Shown here piece after piece: positions 7,926-16,070 of a DNA stretch of 64,000 nt. The translations under genes and the position numbers were made by a program. Source of the DNA: Bradyrhizobium sp. B097 (GTDB taxonomy: Bacteria; Pseudomonadota; Alphaproteobacteria; Rhizobiales; Xanthobacteraceae). Below the pieces are notes generated by a model. It saw nothing but the letters and a program-made list of their open reading frames with translations, was not told the DNA's origin and did not search any database. Each line of letters opens with the position of its first letter. The first letter of the stretch is position 1. The stretch spans positions 1,298,501-1,362,500 of the forward strand of contig NZ_CP152412.1 in NCBI RefSeq assembly GCF_038957035.1, read 5' to 3'.

Positions 7926-10613
7926 ATGGCTGGCAGGAAGTGGCAGGCGGGCGGGAAGAATTCGATTCCGGCAAGGGCCGTCCTTTGCCTGATCGCCGCC
8001 GTCGTGCCGGTCGGTGCAGCCCGGGCCGCCTCCGCCGCCTTCGCGCCGTCGACCTACCTTGGTGACCTAGATCCCGGTGTGGTCTGGGAGCTCCTGATCG
8101 GCAGCGTCGTGGTTGCCTCCTTCCTCGGCGCGGTCGGGCTGTGGATTCTTTCGGCCCTGCGCAAGGCCAAGCGCGCGCAACTGCGGCGCAACGCCTTCGT
8201 GTCGTCCGCCCTCAACCACCTGAACCAGGGCGTGGTGATGACCGATGCGCGCGAGCGCATCGTGTTCTGCAACGACCGCTATCTCGACATCTACGGCCTG
8301 TCGCGTGCCGACATCAGGCGCAACATGACCGGCACCGAGCTGTTGGAGCTGCGCCGCGACCGCGGCGTGCTCGACATCAGCGCCGAGGATTTCTTCGCCA
8401 GGGCCGCAGCGCCCGATGGGCTGGTCACCGAACTGCCCGGCGGCCGGTCGGTGCTGGTGAAATATTTTCCGCTGCCGAACGGCGGCTCGGTCGCGACCCA
8501 TCTCGATTGCACCGACCAGCGCAAGCTGTCGCGCAAGCTCGCCTCGACCACGCAATTCCTCGAATCCGTGCTCGACAACGTCCCGGTCTGCGTCGCGGCC
8601 AAGAACATCGAGGACGGCCGCTACATCTTCGCCAACCGCGCGTTCGAGCGCTTCTCGCGCTTCTCCCGCGATCACATCGTGGGCAAGCGCGCCGACGAGA
8701 TCTTCCGTCCCGAGACCGCCGTCAGCATCGACACCGCCGACCGCGCCGCGCTGGACGCGCCGGAAGGCTATCACCGCAGCGAATTCTTCGTCGAACGCGG
8801 CTCGGAGAGGCGCATCCTGGCCTCGAACCGCGTGATCGCCCGCAACGAGGCCGGCGATCCGGAATTCCTGATCGCGCTGTTCGAGGACGTCACCGATCGC
8901 CGTTCGTTGTCGCGCGAGCTCGAGAACAACAAGAAATTCCTCGAGCTCGTGGTCGACAACATCCCGGTGTCGCTGATCGTGCAGCGCGTCAGCGACGGCC
9001 GTTACCTGCTGGCCAACCGCAGCGCCGAGACGATCCTCAATCGCCGCCGCGAAGACGCCGCCGGGCTCACCGCGTCCGACATCTTCAATGCGCGCGAAGC
9101 CAAGCTGATCGTCGCCCGCGACGAGGCTGCGATCCGGAAGCGCAGCATGATCGCCGAGGAGCACCCGATCTCGACCAAGGACGGTCTGCGGCTGTTCCTG
9201 ACCCGCCGCATGACCGTGCTCGACGACCATGGCGAGCCGCAATATCTGATCAAGACCCATGAGGACGTCACCGACCGGCGCCAGACCGAGTCGCGCATGG
9301 CGCACATGGCCTATCATGACGGCCTGACCGATCTGCCGAACCGCGCCGCCTTCCTGCAGGCGCTGACCCAGATGATCGAGGCCTGCGACGGCACCGACGA
9401 GGAGTTCGCCGTGCTCTGCGTCGACCTCGACGGGCTGAAGGAGATCAACGACGTCTACGGTCATGCGATGGGCGACAAGGTGCTGATCGAGGTCGCGCAG
9501 CGCTTGCAGACCGTGGCGCGCGGCGGCGTGGTCGCGCGGCTGTCCGGCGACGAATTCGGCCTGATCATCGACGGCCGGCAGCCGGCCGCCGGCATTGCGC
9601 TGGCCGAGCAGGCCGCCGAGGCGTTGGGTGAGGATTTCGCGATCGACGGCAAATCGGTGCGCACCGGCCTCACCACCGGCATCGCGGTGTTCCCGCACAA
9701 CGGATCCGACGCCGCCTCGCTGCTGGCCAATTCGGGCGCGGCGCTGTTCCGCGCCAAGGCCAAGTCGCGCGGCACCATCTCGATCTTCGAGCCGGAGATG
9801 GACCAGCAGATCCGCGATCGCCGCGTGCTGCATCAGGAGCTGTCGGTCGCGATCAAGAACGGCGAATTGTCGCTCTACTACCAGCCGCAGGCGGCCACCG
9901 GCGCCAGCGTTGCGGGCAGCCACATCATCGGCTTCGAGGCGCTGGCGCGCTGGCACCATCCGCAGCGCGGCTTCGTGCCGCCCAGTGACTTCATTCCGCT
10001 CGCGGAAGAAAGCGGCCTGATCGTCGAGATGGGCGAATGGATTTTGCGCGAAGCCTGCCGTGAGGCCGCCTCCTGGGCGGTGCCGATGCAGATCGCGGTG
10101 AACCTGTCGCCGGCGCAGTTCACCCATGGCGACCTCGTCGGGCTCGTGCATTCGATCCTGCTCGAGACCGGGCTGACGCCCGATCGCCTCGAGCTCGAAA
10201 TCACCGAGGGCGTGCTGATCGAGGATTTCGACCGCGGCCTGTCGCTGCTGCGGCGACTGAAGGCGCTCGGCGTGCGCATCTCGATGGATGATTTCGGCAG
10301 CGGCTATTCCTCGCTGAGCTACCTGCAGGCGTTTCCGTTCGACAAGATCAAGATCGACCGCGCTTTCGTCATCAATCTCGGCCGCAATCCGCAATCGGCC
10401 GCGATCGTCCGCGCGGTCATCGATCTCGGTCACGGCCTCGAAATGTCGATCGTCGCCGAAGGCGTCGAGACCGAGGCGCAGCTCAGCTTCCTCTCCGAGG
10501 AAGGCTGCGACGCGGTGCAGGGCTATCTGATCGGCCGGCCCGCCCCGATCGGTCAATTTGCCGCGCTGGTCGGCGGCGACCGGCTTGCCGAAACCGTGCG
10601 CAGAGCCGGGTAA
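7926..10613 (+). CDS. Membrane-anchored PAS-PAS-PAS-GGDEF-EAL protein (c-di-GMP turnover)
   Basis: Signalling protein of 895 residues. There is an N-terminal hydrophobic stretch and a clear membrane helix near residues 57-78 (LLIGSVVVASFLGAVGLWIL). Three PAS domains follow (about 85-190, 205-320, 335-455), then GGDEF (from about 464) and EAL (about 640-890). The cyclase loop reads SGDEF, not GGDEF, and no RxxD I-site precedes it, so cyclase activity is uncertain. The EAL half keeps FEALARW (Glu near 671), NLSPAQF, EITEGVLIEDF, MDDFGSGYSSL and AEGVETEAQ, as expected for an active phosphodiesterase. The ATG at 7926 was used; TTG at 7923 is directly upstream. Net phosphodiesterase activity is the likeliest. 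Confidence 0.92.
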   Translation: MAGRKWQAGGKNSIPARAVLCLIAAVVPVGAARAASAAFAPSTYLGDLDPGVVWELLIGSVVVASFLGAVGLWILSALRKAKRAQLRRNAFVSSALNHLNQGVVMTDARERIVFCNDRYLDIYGLSRADIRRNMTGTELLELRRDRGVLDISAEDFFARAAAPDGLVTELPGGRSVLVKYFPLPNGGSVATHLDCTDQRKLSRKLASTTQFLESVLDNVPVCVAAKNIEDGRYIFANRAFERFSRFSRDHIVGKRADEIFRPETAVSIDTADRAALDAPEGYHRSEFFVERGSERRILASNRVIARNEAGDPEFLIALFEDVTDRRSLSRELENNKKFLELVVDNIPVSLIVQRVSDGRYLLANRSAETILNRRREDAAGLTASDIFNAREAKLIVARDEAAIRKRSMIAEEHPISTKDGLRLFLTRRMTVLDDHGEPQYLIKTHEDVTDRRQTESRMAHMAYHDGLTDLPNRAAFLQALTQMIEACDGTDEEFAVLCVDLDGLKEINDVYGHAMGDKVLIEVAQRLQTVARGGVVARLSGDEFGLIIDGRQPAAGIALAEQAAEALGEDFAIDGKSVRTGLTTGIAVFPHNGSDAASLLANSGAALFRAKAKSRGTISIFEPEMDQQIRDRRVLHQELSVAIKNGELSLYYQPQAATGASVAGSHIIGFEALARWHHPQRGFVPPSDFIPLAEESGLIVEMGEWILREACREAASWAVPMQIAVNLSPAQFTHGDLVGLVHSILLETGLTPDRLELEITEGVLIEDFDRGLSLLRRLKALGVRISMDDFGSGYSSLSYLQAFPFDKIKIDRAFVINLGRNPQSAAIVRAVIDLGHGLEMSIVAEGVETEAQLSFLSEEGCDAVQGYLIGRPAPIGQFAALVGGDRLAETVRRAG

Positions 10614-10723
10614 ATCGGCCTGAACCGTCGGACCGGCCCGGCCGGCGGCGCTTGCCATCCGCGGCACGTCCGGTTAAATCTCGGGCCACCACAACATTCT
10701 TGCCGAGAAAGGAGGGCTGCGTC

Positions 10724-10795
10724 GTGGCGACATTCATCGATCATCACTTCAGGCGTGGCCCCGTCAACGCCCTGCAAATGCGTTTGCAGGGCTGA
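10724..10795 (+). CDS. Candidate leader peptide, 23 aa, upstream of the ABC-F gene
   Basis: A GTG-started reading frame of 23 codons encodes MATFIDHHFRRGPVNALQMR followed by three more residues. It has the best ribosome-binding site in this region: AAAGGAGGG at 10708-10716, about 8 bases before the GTG. A perfect 10-bp hairpin (10769-10792) covers its last codons. The ABC-F start is 170 bases downstream with only a weak site. This is the layout of a translated attenuator, but translation and regulation are inferred. Confidence 0.45.
   Translation: MATFIDHHFRRGPVNALQMRLQG
10769..10792 (+). terminator. Attenuator-like hairpin overlapping the leader ORF
   Basis: A perfect 10-bp stem, GCCCTGCAAA (10769-10778) with TTTGCAGGGC (10783-10792), has a TGCG loop. 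There is no T-run after it, so it would be an atypical terminator or a ribosome-responsive structure. It ends one base before the leader stop codon. Confidence 0.5.
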
Positions 10796-10965
10796 CCGGA
10801 AACTCGGACAAAATCTCTTCCTGGTCTGCCCTTCGTGGCCGTGCGGCGTCGAACCTTTGAGCGTTCGCGCCTGCATTTGAATCCTCGCCGCGCACCGACA
10901 CGCACATCCAACGATGGCTGGACGCCGCGGGATGTCGTGATCGCCGGCAAGACCAGAGATCGATC

Positions 10966-12489
10966 GTGACCCTCATCAATGTACGCAATCTCGGCGTGAC
11001 GCTGAACGCGCCGCTGTTTTCCGAACTGAATCTTGTCGTCAATGCCGGCGACCGGATCGGCCTCGTTGCCGCCAACGGCCGCGGCAAATCCACGCTGCTG
11101 CGCTGTATCGCAGGCAGCGTGGAGCCCAATGAAGGCGACATCACCCGCGCGCGTGGCCTCACCGTCGGCCATGTCGAGCAGGATGCGCCGCCGAGGCTGC
11201 TCGATACCCCGTTCCATGCCGCCGTGCTCGCGGCGCTACCCGGCGAGCAGCGCGCCAGCGAAAGCTGGCGGGTCGACGTCGCCTTGCAATCGCTGGAGGT
11301 GCCGGAGGAGTTGTGGGCACGACCGCTCAAGCAATTGAGCGGCGGCTGGCTGCGGCTTGCGCTGCTCGCGCGTGTGCTGGTGACCGAGCCCGACGTGCTG
11401 CTGCTCGATGAGCCGACCAACCATCTCGACCTCGCCAAGATCAGCCGGCTCGAGGCCTGGCTGAATTCGCTGCCGCGCGAGATGCCGGTGGTGATCGCAA
11501 GCCACGACCGTGCCTTCCTCGATGCGACCACCAACCGGACGGTGTTCCTGCGCCCGGAGCGGTCGCAGCTGTTCGCGTTGCCCTACACCGCGGCGCGCGC
11601 GGCGCTCGACGAGTTCGATGCCTCGGACGAGCGGCGCTTCCAGCGCGACATGAAGGCCGTCCGCCAACTCCGGCAGCAGGCCACCAAGCTCAACAACCTC
11701 GGCATCAATTCCGGCAGCGACCTTCTGCTGTCGAAGACCAAGCAATTGAAACAGCGCGCCGAGAGACTGGAGGAGACCGCGAAACCGGCGCATGTGGAAC
11801 GCTCGGCCGGCACGATCCGGCTCGCCAACCGCGACACCCATGCCAAGGTTCTGATCAGGTTGAACAACGCCGCGATCGGCACCCCCGACGGCCGGCCGCT
11901 GTTCAGGACCGGCCAGCAGTTCATCTGCAAGGGCGACCGGATCGCGCTGCTCGGGCCGAACGGCGCGGGCAAGACCCGGTTCGTCGCAGCGCTGCGGCTG
12001 GCGATCGAGGACGCGGAGGCGGCAGCCGCCGAGATCAGGGCCACCGAGTCGCTCGTGCTTGGCTATTGCGACCAGGCGCTGGCCGATCTCGCGGATAGCG
12101 ATACGCCGCTGCATATGCTGACGCGGCGCTTCGCGGTCGGCGACCAGCGGGCGCGTGGCCTGCTCGCCGGCGCCGGGCTCTCGATCGAGATGCAGGGCCG
12201 TCCGATCGGGCGGCTGTCGGGCGGGCAGAAGGCTCGTCTCGGCATGCTGGTGCTGCGGCTCACCCAGCCGAACTTCTATCTGCTCGACGAGCCGACCAAC
12301 CACCTCGATATCGAGGGCCAGGAGACGCTGGAGGAGGAACTGATGGAGCAGCAGGCCAGCTGCCTGTTGGTGTCGCACGACCGCCAGTTCGTGCGCACGG
12401 TGGCCAACCGGTTCTGGGTGATCGAACGCAAGAAGCTGATCGAGGTCGATGGCCCCGAACATTTCTTCGCCTCGGTCGGTGCGGACTAG
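10966..12489 (+). CDS. ABC-F family ATPase (ribosome-associated)
   Basis: A soluble protein of 507 residues with two ABC ATPase domains and no membrane segment, the ABC-F layout. Domain 1 has AANGRGKSTLL (the first Gly of Walker A is Ala), LSGGWLRLALL and LLLDEPTNHLD. Domain 2 has GPNGAGKTRFV (near residue 329), LSGGQKARLGML and LLDEPTNHLD. A charged linker lies between them (RRFQRDMKAVRQLRQQATKL). ABC-F proteins act on the ribosomal E site, as translation factors or antibiotic-protection proteins; which applies here cannot be told. The GTG start at 10966 has a weak ribosome site, and a leader ORF with a strong one lies upstream. Confidence 0.88.
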   Translation: MTLINVRNLGVTLNAPLFSELNLVVNAGDRIGLVAANGRGKSTLLRCIAGSVEPNEGDITRARGLTVGHVEQDAPPRLLDTPFHAAVLAALPGEQRASESWRVDVALQSLEVPEELWARPLKQLSGGWLRLALLARVLVTEPDVLLLDEPTNHLDLAKISRLEAWLNSLPREMPVVIASHDRAFLDATTNRTVFLRPERSQLFALPYTAARAALDEFDASDERRFQRDMKAVRQLRQQATKLNNLGINSGSDLLLSKTKQLKQRAERLEETAKPAHVERSAGTIRLANRDTHAKVLIRLNNAAIGTPDGRPLFRTGQQFICKGDRIALLGPNGAGKTRFVAALRLAIEDAEAAAAEIRATESLVLGYCDQALADLADSDTPLHMLTRRFAVGDQRARGLLAGAGLSIEMQGRPIGRLSGGQKARLGMLVLRLTQPNFYLLDEPTNHLDIEGQETLEEELMEQQASCLLVSHDRQFVRTVANRFWVIERKKLIEVDGPEHFFASVGAD

Positions 12490-12830
12490 CGTGATGGAGT
12501 CAGATTGGATAGCCGTCGCGAAGACGGTGTACCTCTCCCGCTTGCGAGGCCGTCGCGGGAGGAGCGCTGCCAAAATATCGAAAACAACCCCATGCAAAGT
12601 AGCCGGTGGCGGCCGGCGTTCGAGCAGGCTACTTGACACGTCGGGCAACTCAGGGGTATTATTCTAATATTCAGAAATTATGCAGGCGTACGCTCACCCC
12701 GCAGGCGGGAGAGGTGGAGTGTGCCGTGAGACCGCTTCACCCAGACATCATGTCGTTCAGCGCCACGCCTTGACGCAATTTGGGTGCGAATACGTATTCC
12801 GTTCGCATCGAAATGCGATAGGCGTTGCGC
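12490..12830. other. Intergenic region with repeat fragments
   Basis: No gene seen. Bases 12529-12562 (CTCTCCCGCTTGCGAGG and following) and 12690-12716 (CCCCGCAGGCGGGAGAGG) are fragments of the same fold-back repeat family found at 32163 and 33805. The intervening bases around 12580-12670 are AT-rich and hold nothing I can name. The promoter of the downstream glpD-like gene should lie here. Confidence 0.5.
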
Positions 12831-14297
12831 ATGGCGGATTATGATCTCGCGATCATTGGCGGTGGCCTGAACGGCACGAGCATTGCGCGTGATGCGGCCG
12901 GCCGCGGCCTGCGCGTGATCCTGCTGGAGCAGGGTGATCTCGGCTCCGGCGCGTCGGGGGCCTCGCCGCGGCTGGTCCATGGCGATCTGGCCGGGCTGGA
13001 ACGGCGCGAGTTCTTCCGCGTCCGCAGGGCGCTGAGGGAACGCGATGTGTTGCTACGCATCGCGCCGCATCTGGTGCGGCCGGCGCGCTTTGCGATCCCG
13101 GCGCATGCCGAGGAGCGACCGCCGTGGCAATTGCGGTCGTTGCTGCTGCTCTACGAACGGTTGGCGTCGCGCAGCGGCCTGCCACGCTCGACGACGCTGG
13201 ATGTCACCCACCATCCGGTCGGCAATGCGCTGAAGCGGCCGTTCGGAACCGCGTTCGAATATTCCGACTGCGTCGTCGACGATTCCCGGCTCGTCGTGCT
13301 CAACGCGGTGGATGCCGCAGCGCGCGGCGCCGATATCCGCACCGGCGCGCGCGTGACCAGGGCCGAGCGAGGCGACACCTGGCGGCTGGTCACGATCGAC
13401 CGCGGCTATCGCCGGGTGATCACGGCGCGGTCGCTGGTCAACGCGACCGGCGCATGGACCGCCTCCGTCGCCGACATCGTGTTGCGCGTGCCGGCACCAC
13501 GGCTCGCGACCGTGCAGATCAGCCAGATCGTGGTGCGCCGCCTGTTCGACTGCGACAACGTCTATGTGTTCCAGCACAGCGACGGGCAACTGATCTTCGC
13601 CAGTCCCTATGAGCGCGACTTCACCCTGATCGGCAGCGTCGGTCATGCGTTCAAGGGCGATCCCGCCATTGTCGCGATGGGTGTGCTTGAAGTTGCTTAT
13701 CTCTGCGACGCAGCCAATCGTTATTTTCGCGAGCAGATCACCCCGGCCGATGTGCTGCGAACGATTTCCGGCGCCAATTCCGTCATCGCTCCCGCGCGCC
13801 GGCGCAGCAGCGATGGCGCTGCGTCGCCCGATTTCAGGCGCGGCAAGGCCCCGCTGCTCACCATCTTCGGCGGCGACGTCACCACCTCGCGGCGCCGCGC
13901 CGAGCGGGCGGTCTCGGAGTTCACGCGGTTCTATCCGATGACGCCGCGCTGGACCGCAACCGTGCCGCTGCCGGGCGGCGAATTCGCCTGGCAGCGCTTC
14001 GAGACCGAGGTCGACATCGCGCGCGACCGCTGGCGTTTCCTGGACGAGGCGCAGGCGCGGCGGCTGGTGGCCGCCTACGGGCTGAACGTGAAGGATATCC
14101 TGGGCGAGGCGAAGCAGAAGGCCGATCTCGGCCCGGCCTTCGGCACGGAGTTGACTGGAGTTGAGGTGCGCTACCTCATGCGCAAGGAGTGGGCGCGCTT
14201 TCCCGACGATATCCTGTGGCGGCGCTCCAAGCTCGGGTTGACCATGCCGAAAGCCGATCAGCATGCGCTCGCGGCGTTCATGGCGAAGGGCGATTGA
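12831..14297 (+). CDS. Divergent aerobic glycerol-3-phosphate dehydrogenase (GlpD-like)
   Basis: FAD-dependent dehydrogenase of 488 residues resembling GlpD, which oxidises sn-glycerol 3-phosphate to DHAP at the inner membrane. The N-terminus DLAIIGGGLNGTSIARDAAGRG is a typical GlpD FAD site. The C-terminal region has LLTIFGGDVTTSRRRAE (usually GGK-T-TYR in GlpD) and a helical cap domain with EVRYLMRKEWAR, close to the family consensus. However, the substrate-side motif usually written SSKLIHGGLRYLE reads SPRLVHGDLAGLE. The protein may be a paralogue with altered activity. The ATG at 12831 was preferred over a TTG two codons upstream. Confidence 0.8.
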   Translation: MADYDLAIIGGGLNGTSIARDAAGRGLRVILLEQGDLGSGASGASPRLVHGDLAGLERREFFRVRRALRERDVLLRIAPHLVRPARFAIPAHAEERPPWQLRSLLLLYERLASRSGLPRSTTLDVTHHPVGNALKRPFGTAFEYSDCVVDDSRLVVLNAVDAAARGADIRTGARVTRAERGDTWRLVTIDRGYRRVITARSLVNATGAWTASVADIVLRVPAPRLATVQISQIVVRRLFDCDNVYVFQHSDGQLIFASPYERDFTLIGSVGHAFKGDPAIVAMGVLEVAYLCDAANRYFREQITPADVLRTISGANSVIAPARRRSSDGAASPDFRRGKAPLLTIFGGDVTTSRRRAERAVSEFTRFYPMTPRWTATVPLPGGEFAWQRFETEVDIARDRWRFLDEAQARRLVAAYGLNVKDILGEAKQKADLGPAFGTELTGVEVRYLMRKEWARFPDDILWRRSKLGLTMPKADQHALAAFMAKGD

Positions 14298-14329
14298 GCG
14301 CAACTCTCAAACCTCCCCTTGCAAAGCGG

Positions 14330-14422
14330 GTGGGGATCCTGCCTCCACAACATCCGCTGTCGCCTGTGGCCGACCCCCATCCCGACCTTCCCCCTTTCAA
14401 GGGGGAAGGAGAACACCTCCCG
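14330..14422. repeat. Fold-back repeat related to the CTCTCCCGCTTGCGGG family
   Basis: CTCCCCTTGCAAAGCGGGTG at the left end and CCCCCATCCCGACCTTCCCC at the right end form imperfect arms, followed by the short hairpin CCCCCTTTCAAGGGGG (14390-14405). It lies between convergent genes. Confidence 0.55.
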
Positions 14423-14504
14423 GCCGGCACGACTGCGTAGCCCGGATGGAGCGCCGCGAAATCCGGGAACAGGCGACGATACAGTCACCAACCCGCAACA
14501 GCTT

Positions 14505-15815
14505 CTATTGCCTTTCCGCCTCCTGCGACCAGGCGAGGTCACGCTTGGATGGACGGCGATGCAGCCGCTCCGAGATCAGGCTCGTCGCTTGCCGGCCTTG
14601 GCCCGCGCGCAGGCACGCGACGATGAAGGTGTCCTCCCACAATTCGCGTTGCGCGTGGCTGCCGCCGATCCGCACCAGCTCGGGCATCAGCGGCGCAAGG
14701 ATGCGCACGGCGCGCTCATGATCGCCGGCGGCGAAGGCGGCAACGCCCCGGCCGAGCCCGATCGCGGCAGGGCCGGGCGCCAGTTTGCCGTCGGCGTCGC
14801 GCGCCGCCATCTCGGTCAATCGCGCCTCAAGCGCATCGTTGTTGGTCGTGGCTGCGACCAGCGCGTGGTGCACGTCGGCGAAATGCGCACCGGCCTTCGG
14901 GAAGTAGCCGTCGCCATAGGCGGCGACATCCTTCCAGTACGGTTCGAGACCCGTTTTGCCGGCGACCGACAGTCGCCACAGCAGCGAGGCCGTGTCGGTG
15001 TAGATATTGAGCGGCGGATAGGGCCGGCCCGCCGGCTTGATGTGCTGCTCGTAGATGGCGAGCGCGCCGTCGGCGTCGCCTTCCTCGATCGCGATCAAGG
15101 CGAGGTGCCAGGCGAGGTGGCCCTGCAGGAAGCTGGTGCGATCATTCGCCGGCAGCCATGCGGAGAGGAAGCTGCGGCCTTCCGCCGCGTCGCCCTGTTC
15201 GAACAGCGCATGCGCCACCGCGTGCGCGGCGCCGGCGTTCTCCGGCTTCAACTCATAGCCGCGCTCGGTGACGGCGCGGCCCGAGACGAGGTCGCCGGCT
15301 TCGGTCTTCGACCAGCCGAGATAGGTGAGGAACCACCAGTCGTCGCCATAGTCGCCGATGTAGCGTTCGCAGATCGTGAGCCGTGCCGCGTCGTGGTCGG
15401 ACCGGCCGGAGAAGGCATAGAGGCCGAAGGCGCCGAGCAACAGCGAGAGCACCTGCGCATCGCGCGGATATTCGCTGAGATGCTGTTCGGCCGCTGTCAT
15501 CGCCTTCTTGCCCTGGCCGTCGATCACCGACGCGATGATCTCGATGTGCTGGCGCTCGCGCGGGCTTGCGGCCGCCGCGAGCTGCCGTGCGTCGGCCGCC
15601 TTGGCGCGGGCTTTGGCGCCTTCCATGTTGAGCTGGTGGACGCGGGCACGGCCGAGATGGGCCAACGCGAAATCGGGGTCCTCGGCGATCGCCGCCTCGA
15701 ACGCCGAATCGGCGCCGTGCAGCGCCGCCAGCATCCGATCGACGCCGTCGACATAATATGCGGCGGCGCGGTCCGAGGTGGTGGTCAGCGGCAGGCCGTA
15801 GCGGTCGTGAATCAT
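14505..15815 (-). CDS. TTC38-like tetratricopeptide repeat protein
   Basis: Protein of 436 residues matching the layout of the TTC38 family, which is cytosolic and of unknown biochemical role. The N-terminus reads HDRYGLPLTTTSDRAAAYYV and continues VDRMLAALHGADSAFEAAIA. Helical repeats follow throughout, with DPDFALAHLGRARVHQLNM and YGDDWWFLTYLGWSKTEAGD as landmarks. AGAAHAVAHALFEQGDAAEG and SFLQGHLAWHLALIAIEEGD are the conserved His-containing helices of the family. GGGAGG precedes the ATG. It is a single-gene unit flanked by repeats on both sides and convergent with the glpD-like gene. Confidence 0.82.
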   Translation of the reverse strand: MIHDRYGLPLTTTSDRAAAYYVDGVDRMLAALHGADSAFEAAIAEDPDFALAHLGRARVHQLNMEGAKARAKAADARQLAAAASPRERQHIEIIASVIDGQGKKAMTAAEQHLSEYPRDAQVLSLLLGAFGLYAFSGRSDHDAARLTICERYIGDYGDDWWFLTYLGWSKTEAGDLVSGRAVTERGYELKPENAGAAHAVAHALFEQGDAAEGRSFLSAWLPANDRTSFLQGHLAWHLALIAIEEGDADGALAIYEQHIKPAGRPYPPLNIYTDTASLLWRLSVAGKTGLEPYWKDVAAYGDGYFPKAGAHFADVHHALVAATTNNDALEARLTEMAARDADGKLAPGPAAIGLGRGVAAFAAGDHERAVRILAPLMPELVRIGGSHAQRELWEDTFIVACLRAGQGRQATSLISERLHRRPSKRDLAWSQEAERQ

Positions 15816-15845
15816 CGGTTGTCCTCCCGAATTTGACTGCGAAGT

Positions 15846-15952
15846 CTAGAGCATTTTCGGTTCTGATTGAATCAGAACCGAAGCTCTAGCTTTTTGTTTT
15901 GACGCGTTTTCTTCACGCGAACCGGTTTCCACTTCGCTCGAAAACGCTCTAG
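15846..15952. repeat. Dispersed intergenic repeat, family 1, copy B
   Basis: Inverted relative to copy A at 476-570. It starts with CTAGAGC and a hairpin arm (TTCGGTTCTGATTGAATCAGAACCGAA inside), continues with GACGCGTTTTCTTCACGCG, and ends with ACTTCGCTCGAAAACGCTCTAG. The two ends, CTAGAGC and GCTCTAG, are complementary, so the whole element can fold back. Confidence 0.85.
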
Positions 15953-16070
15953 CAGAGGCGCGGAAGCCGACAATATTGCGGGAGATGTCCGTGAGGCGGT
16001 TGAGCCGGTGGCGATCCGCCGCTAGCTTGCCGCCAGGATCGGACCTTGCGGGGAATCGGGGCTTGCGGAC

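Noticed and set aside
8067..10667. 866-codon minus-strand open frame opposite the PAS-GGDEF-EAL gene
   Set aside because: It is the GC-rich mirror of a clearly conserved gene. Its translation is low-complexity (rich in Arg, Gly, Asp, Gln) with no motif.
11236..12648. 470-codon minus-strand open frame opposite the ABC-F gene
   Set aside because: Shadow of a conserved gene; no ribosome site or motif.
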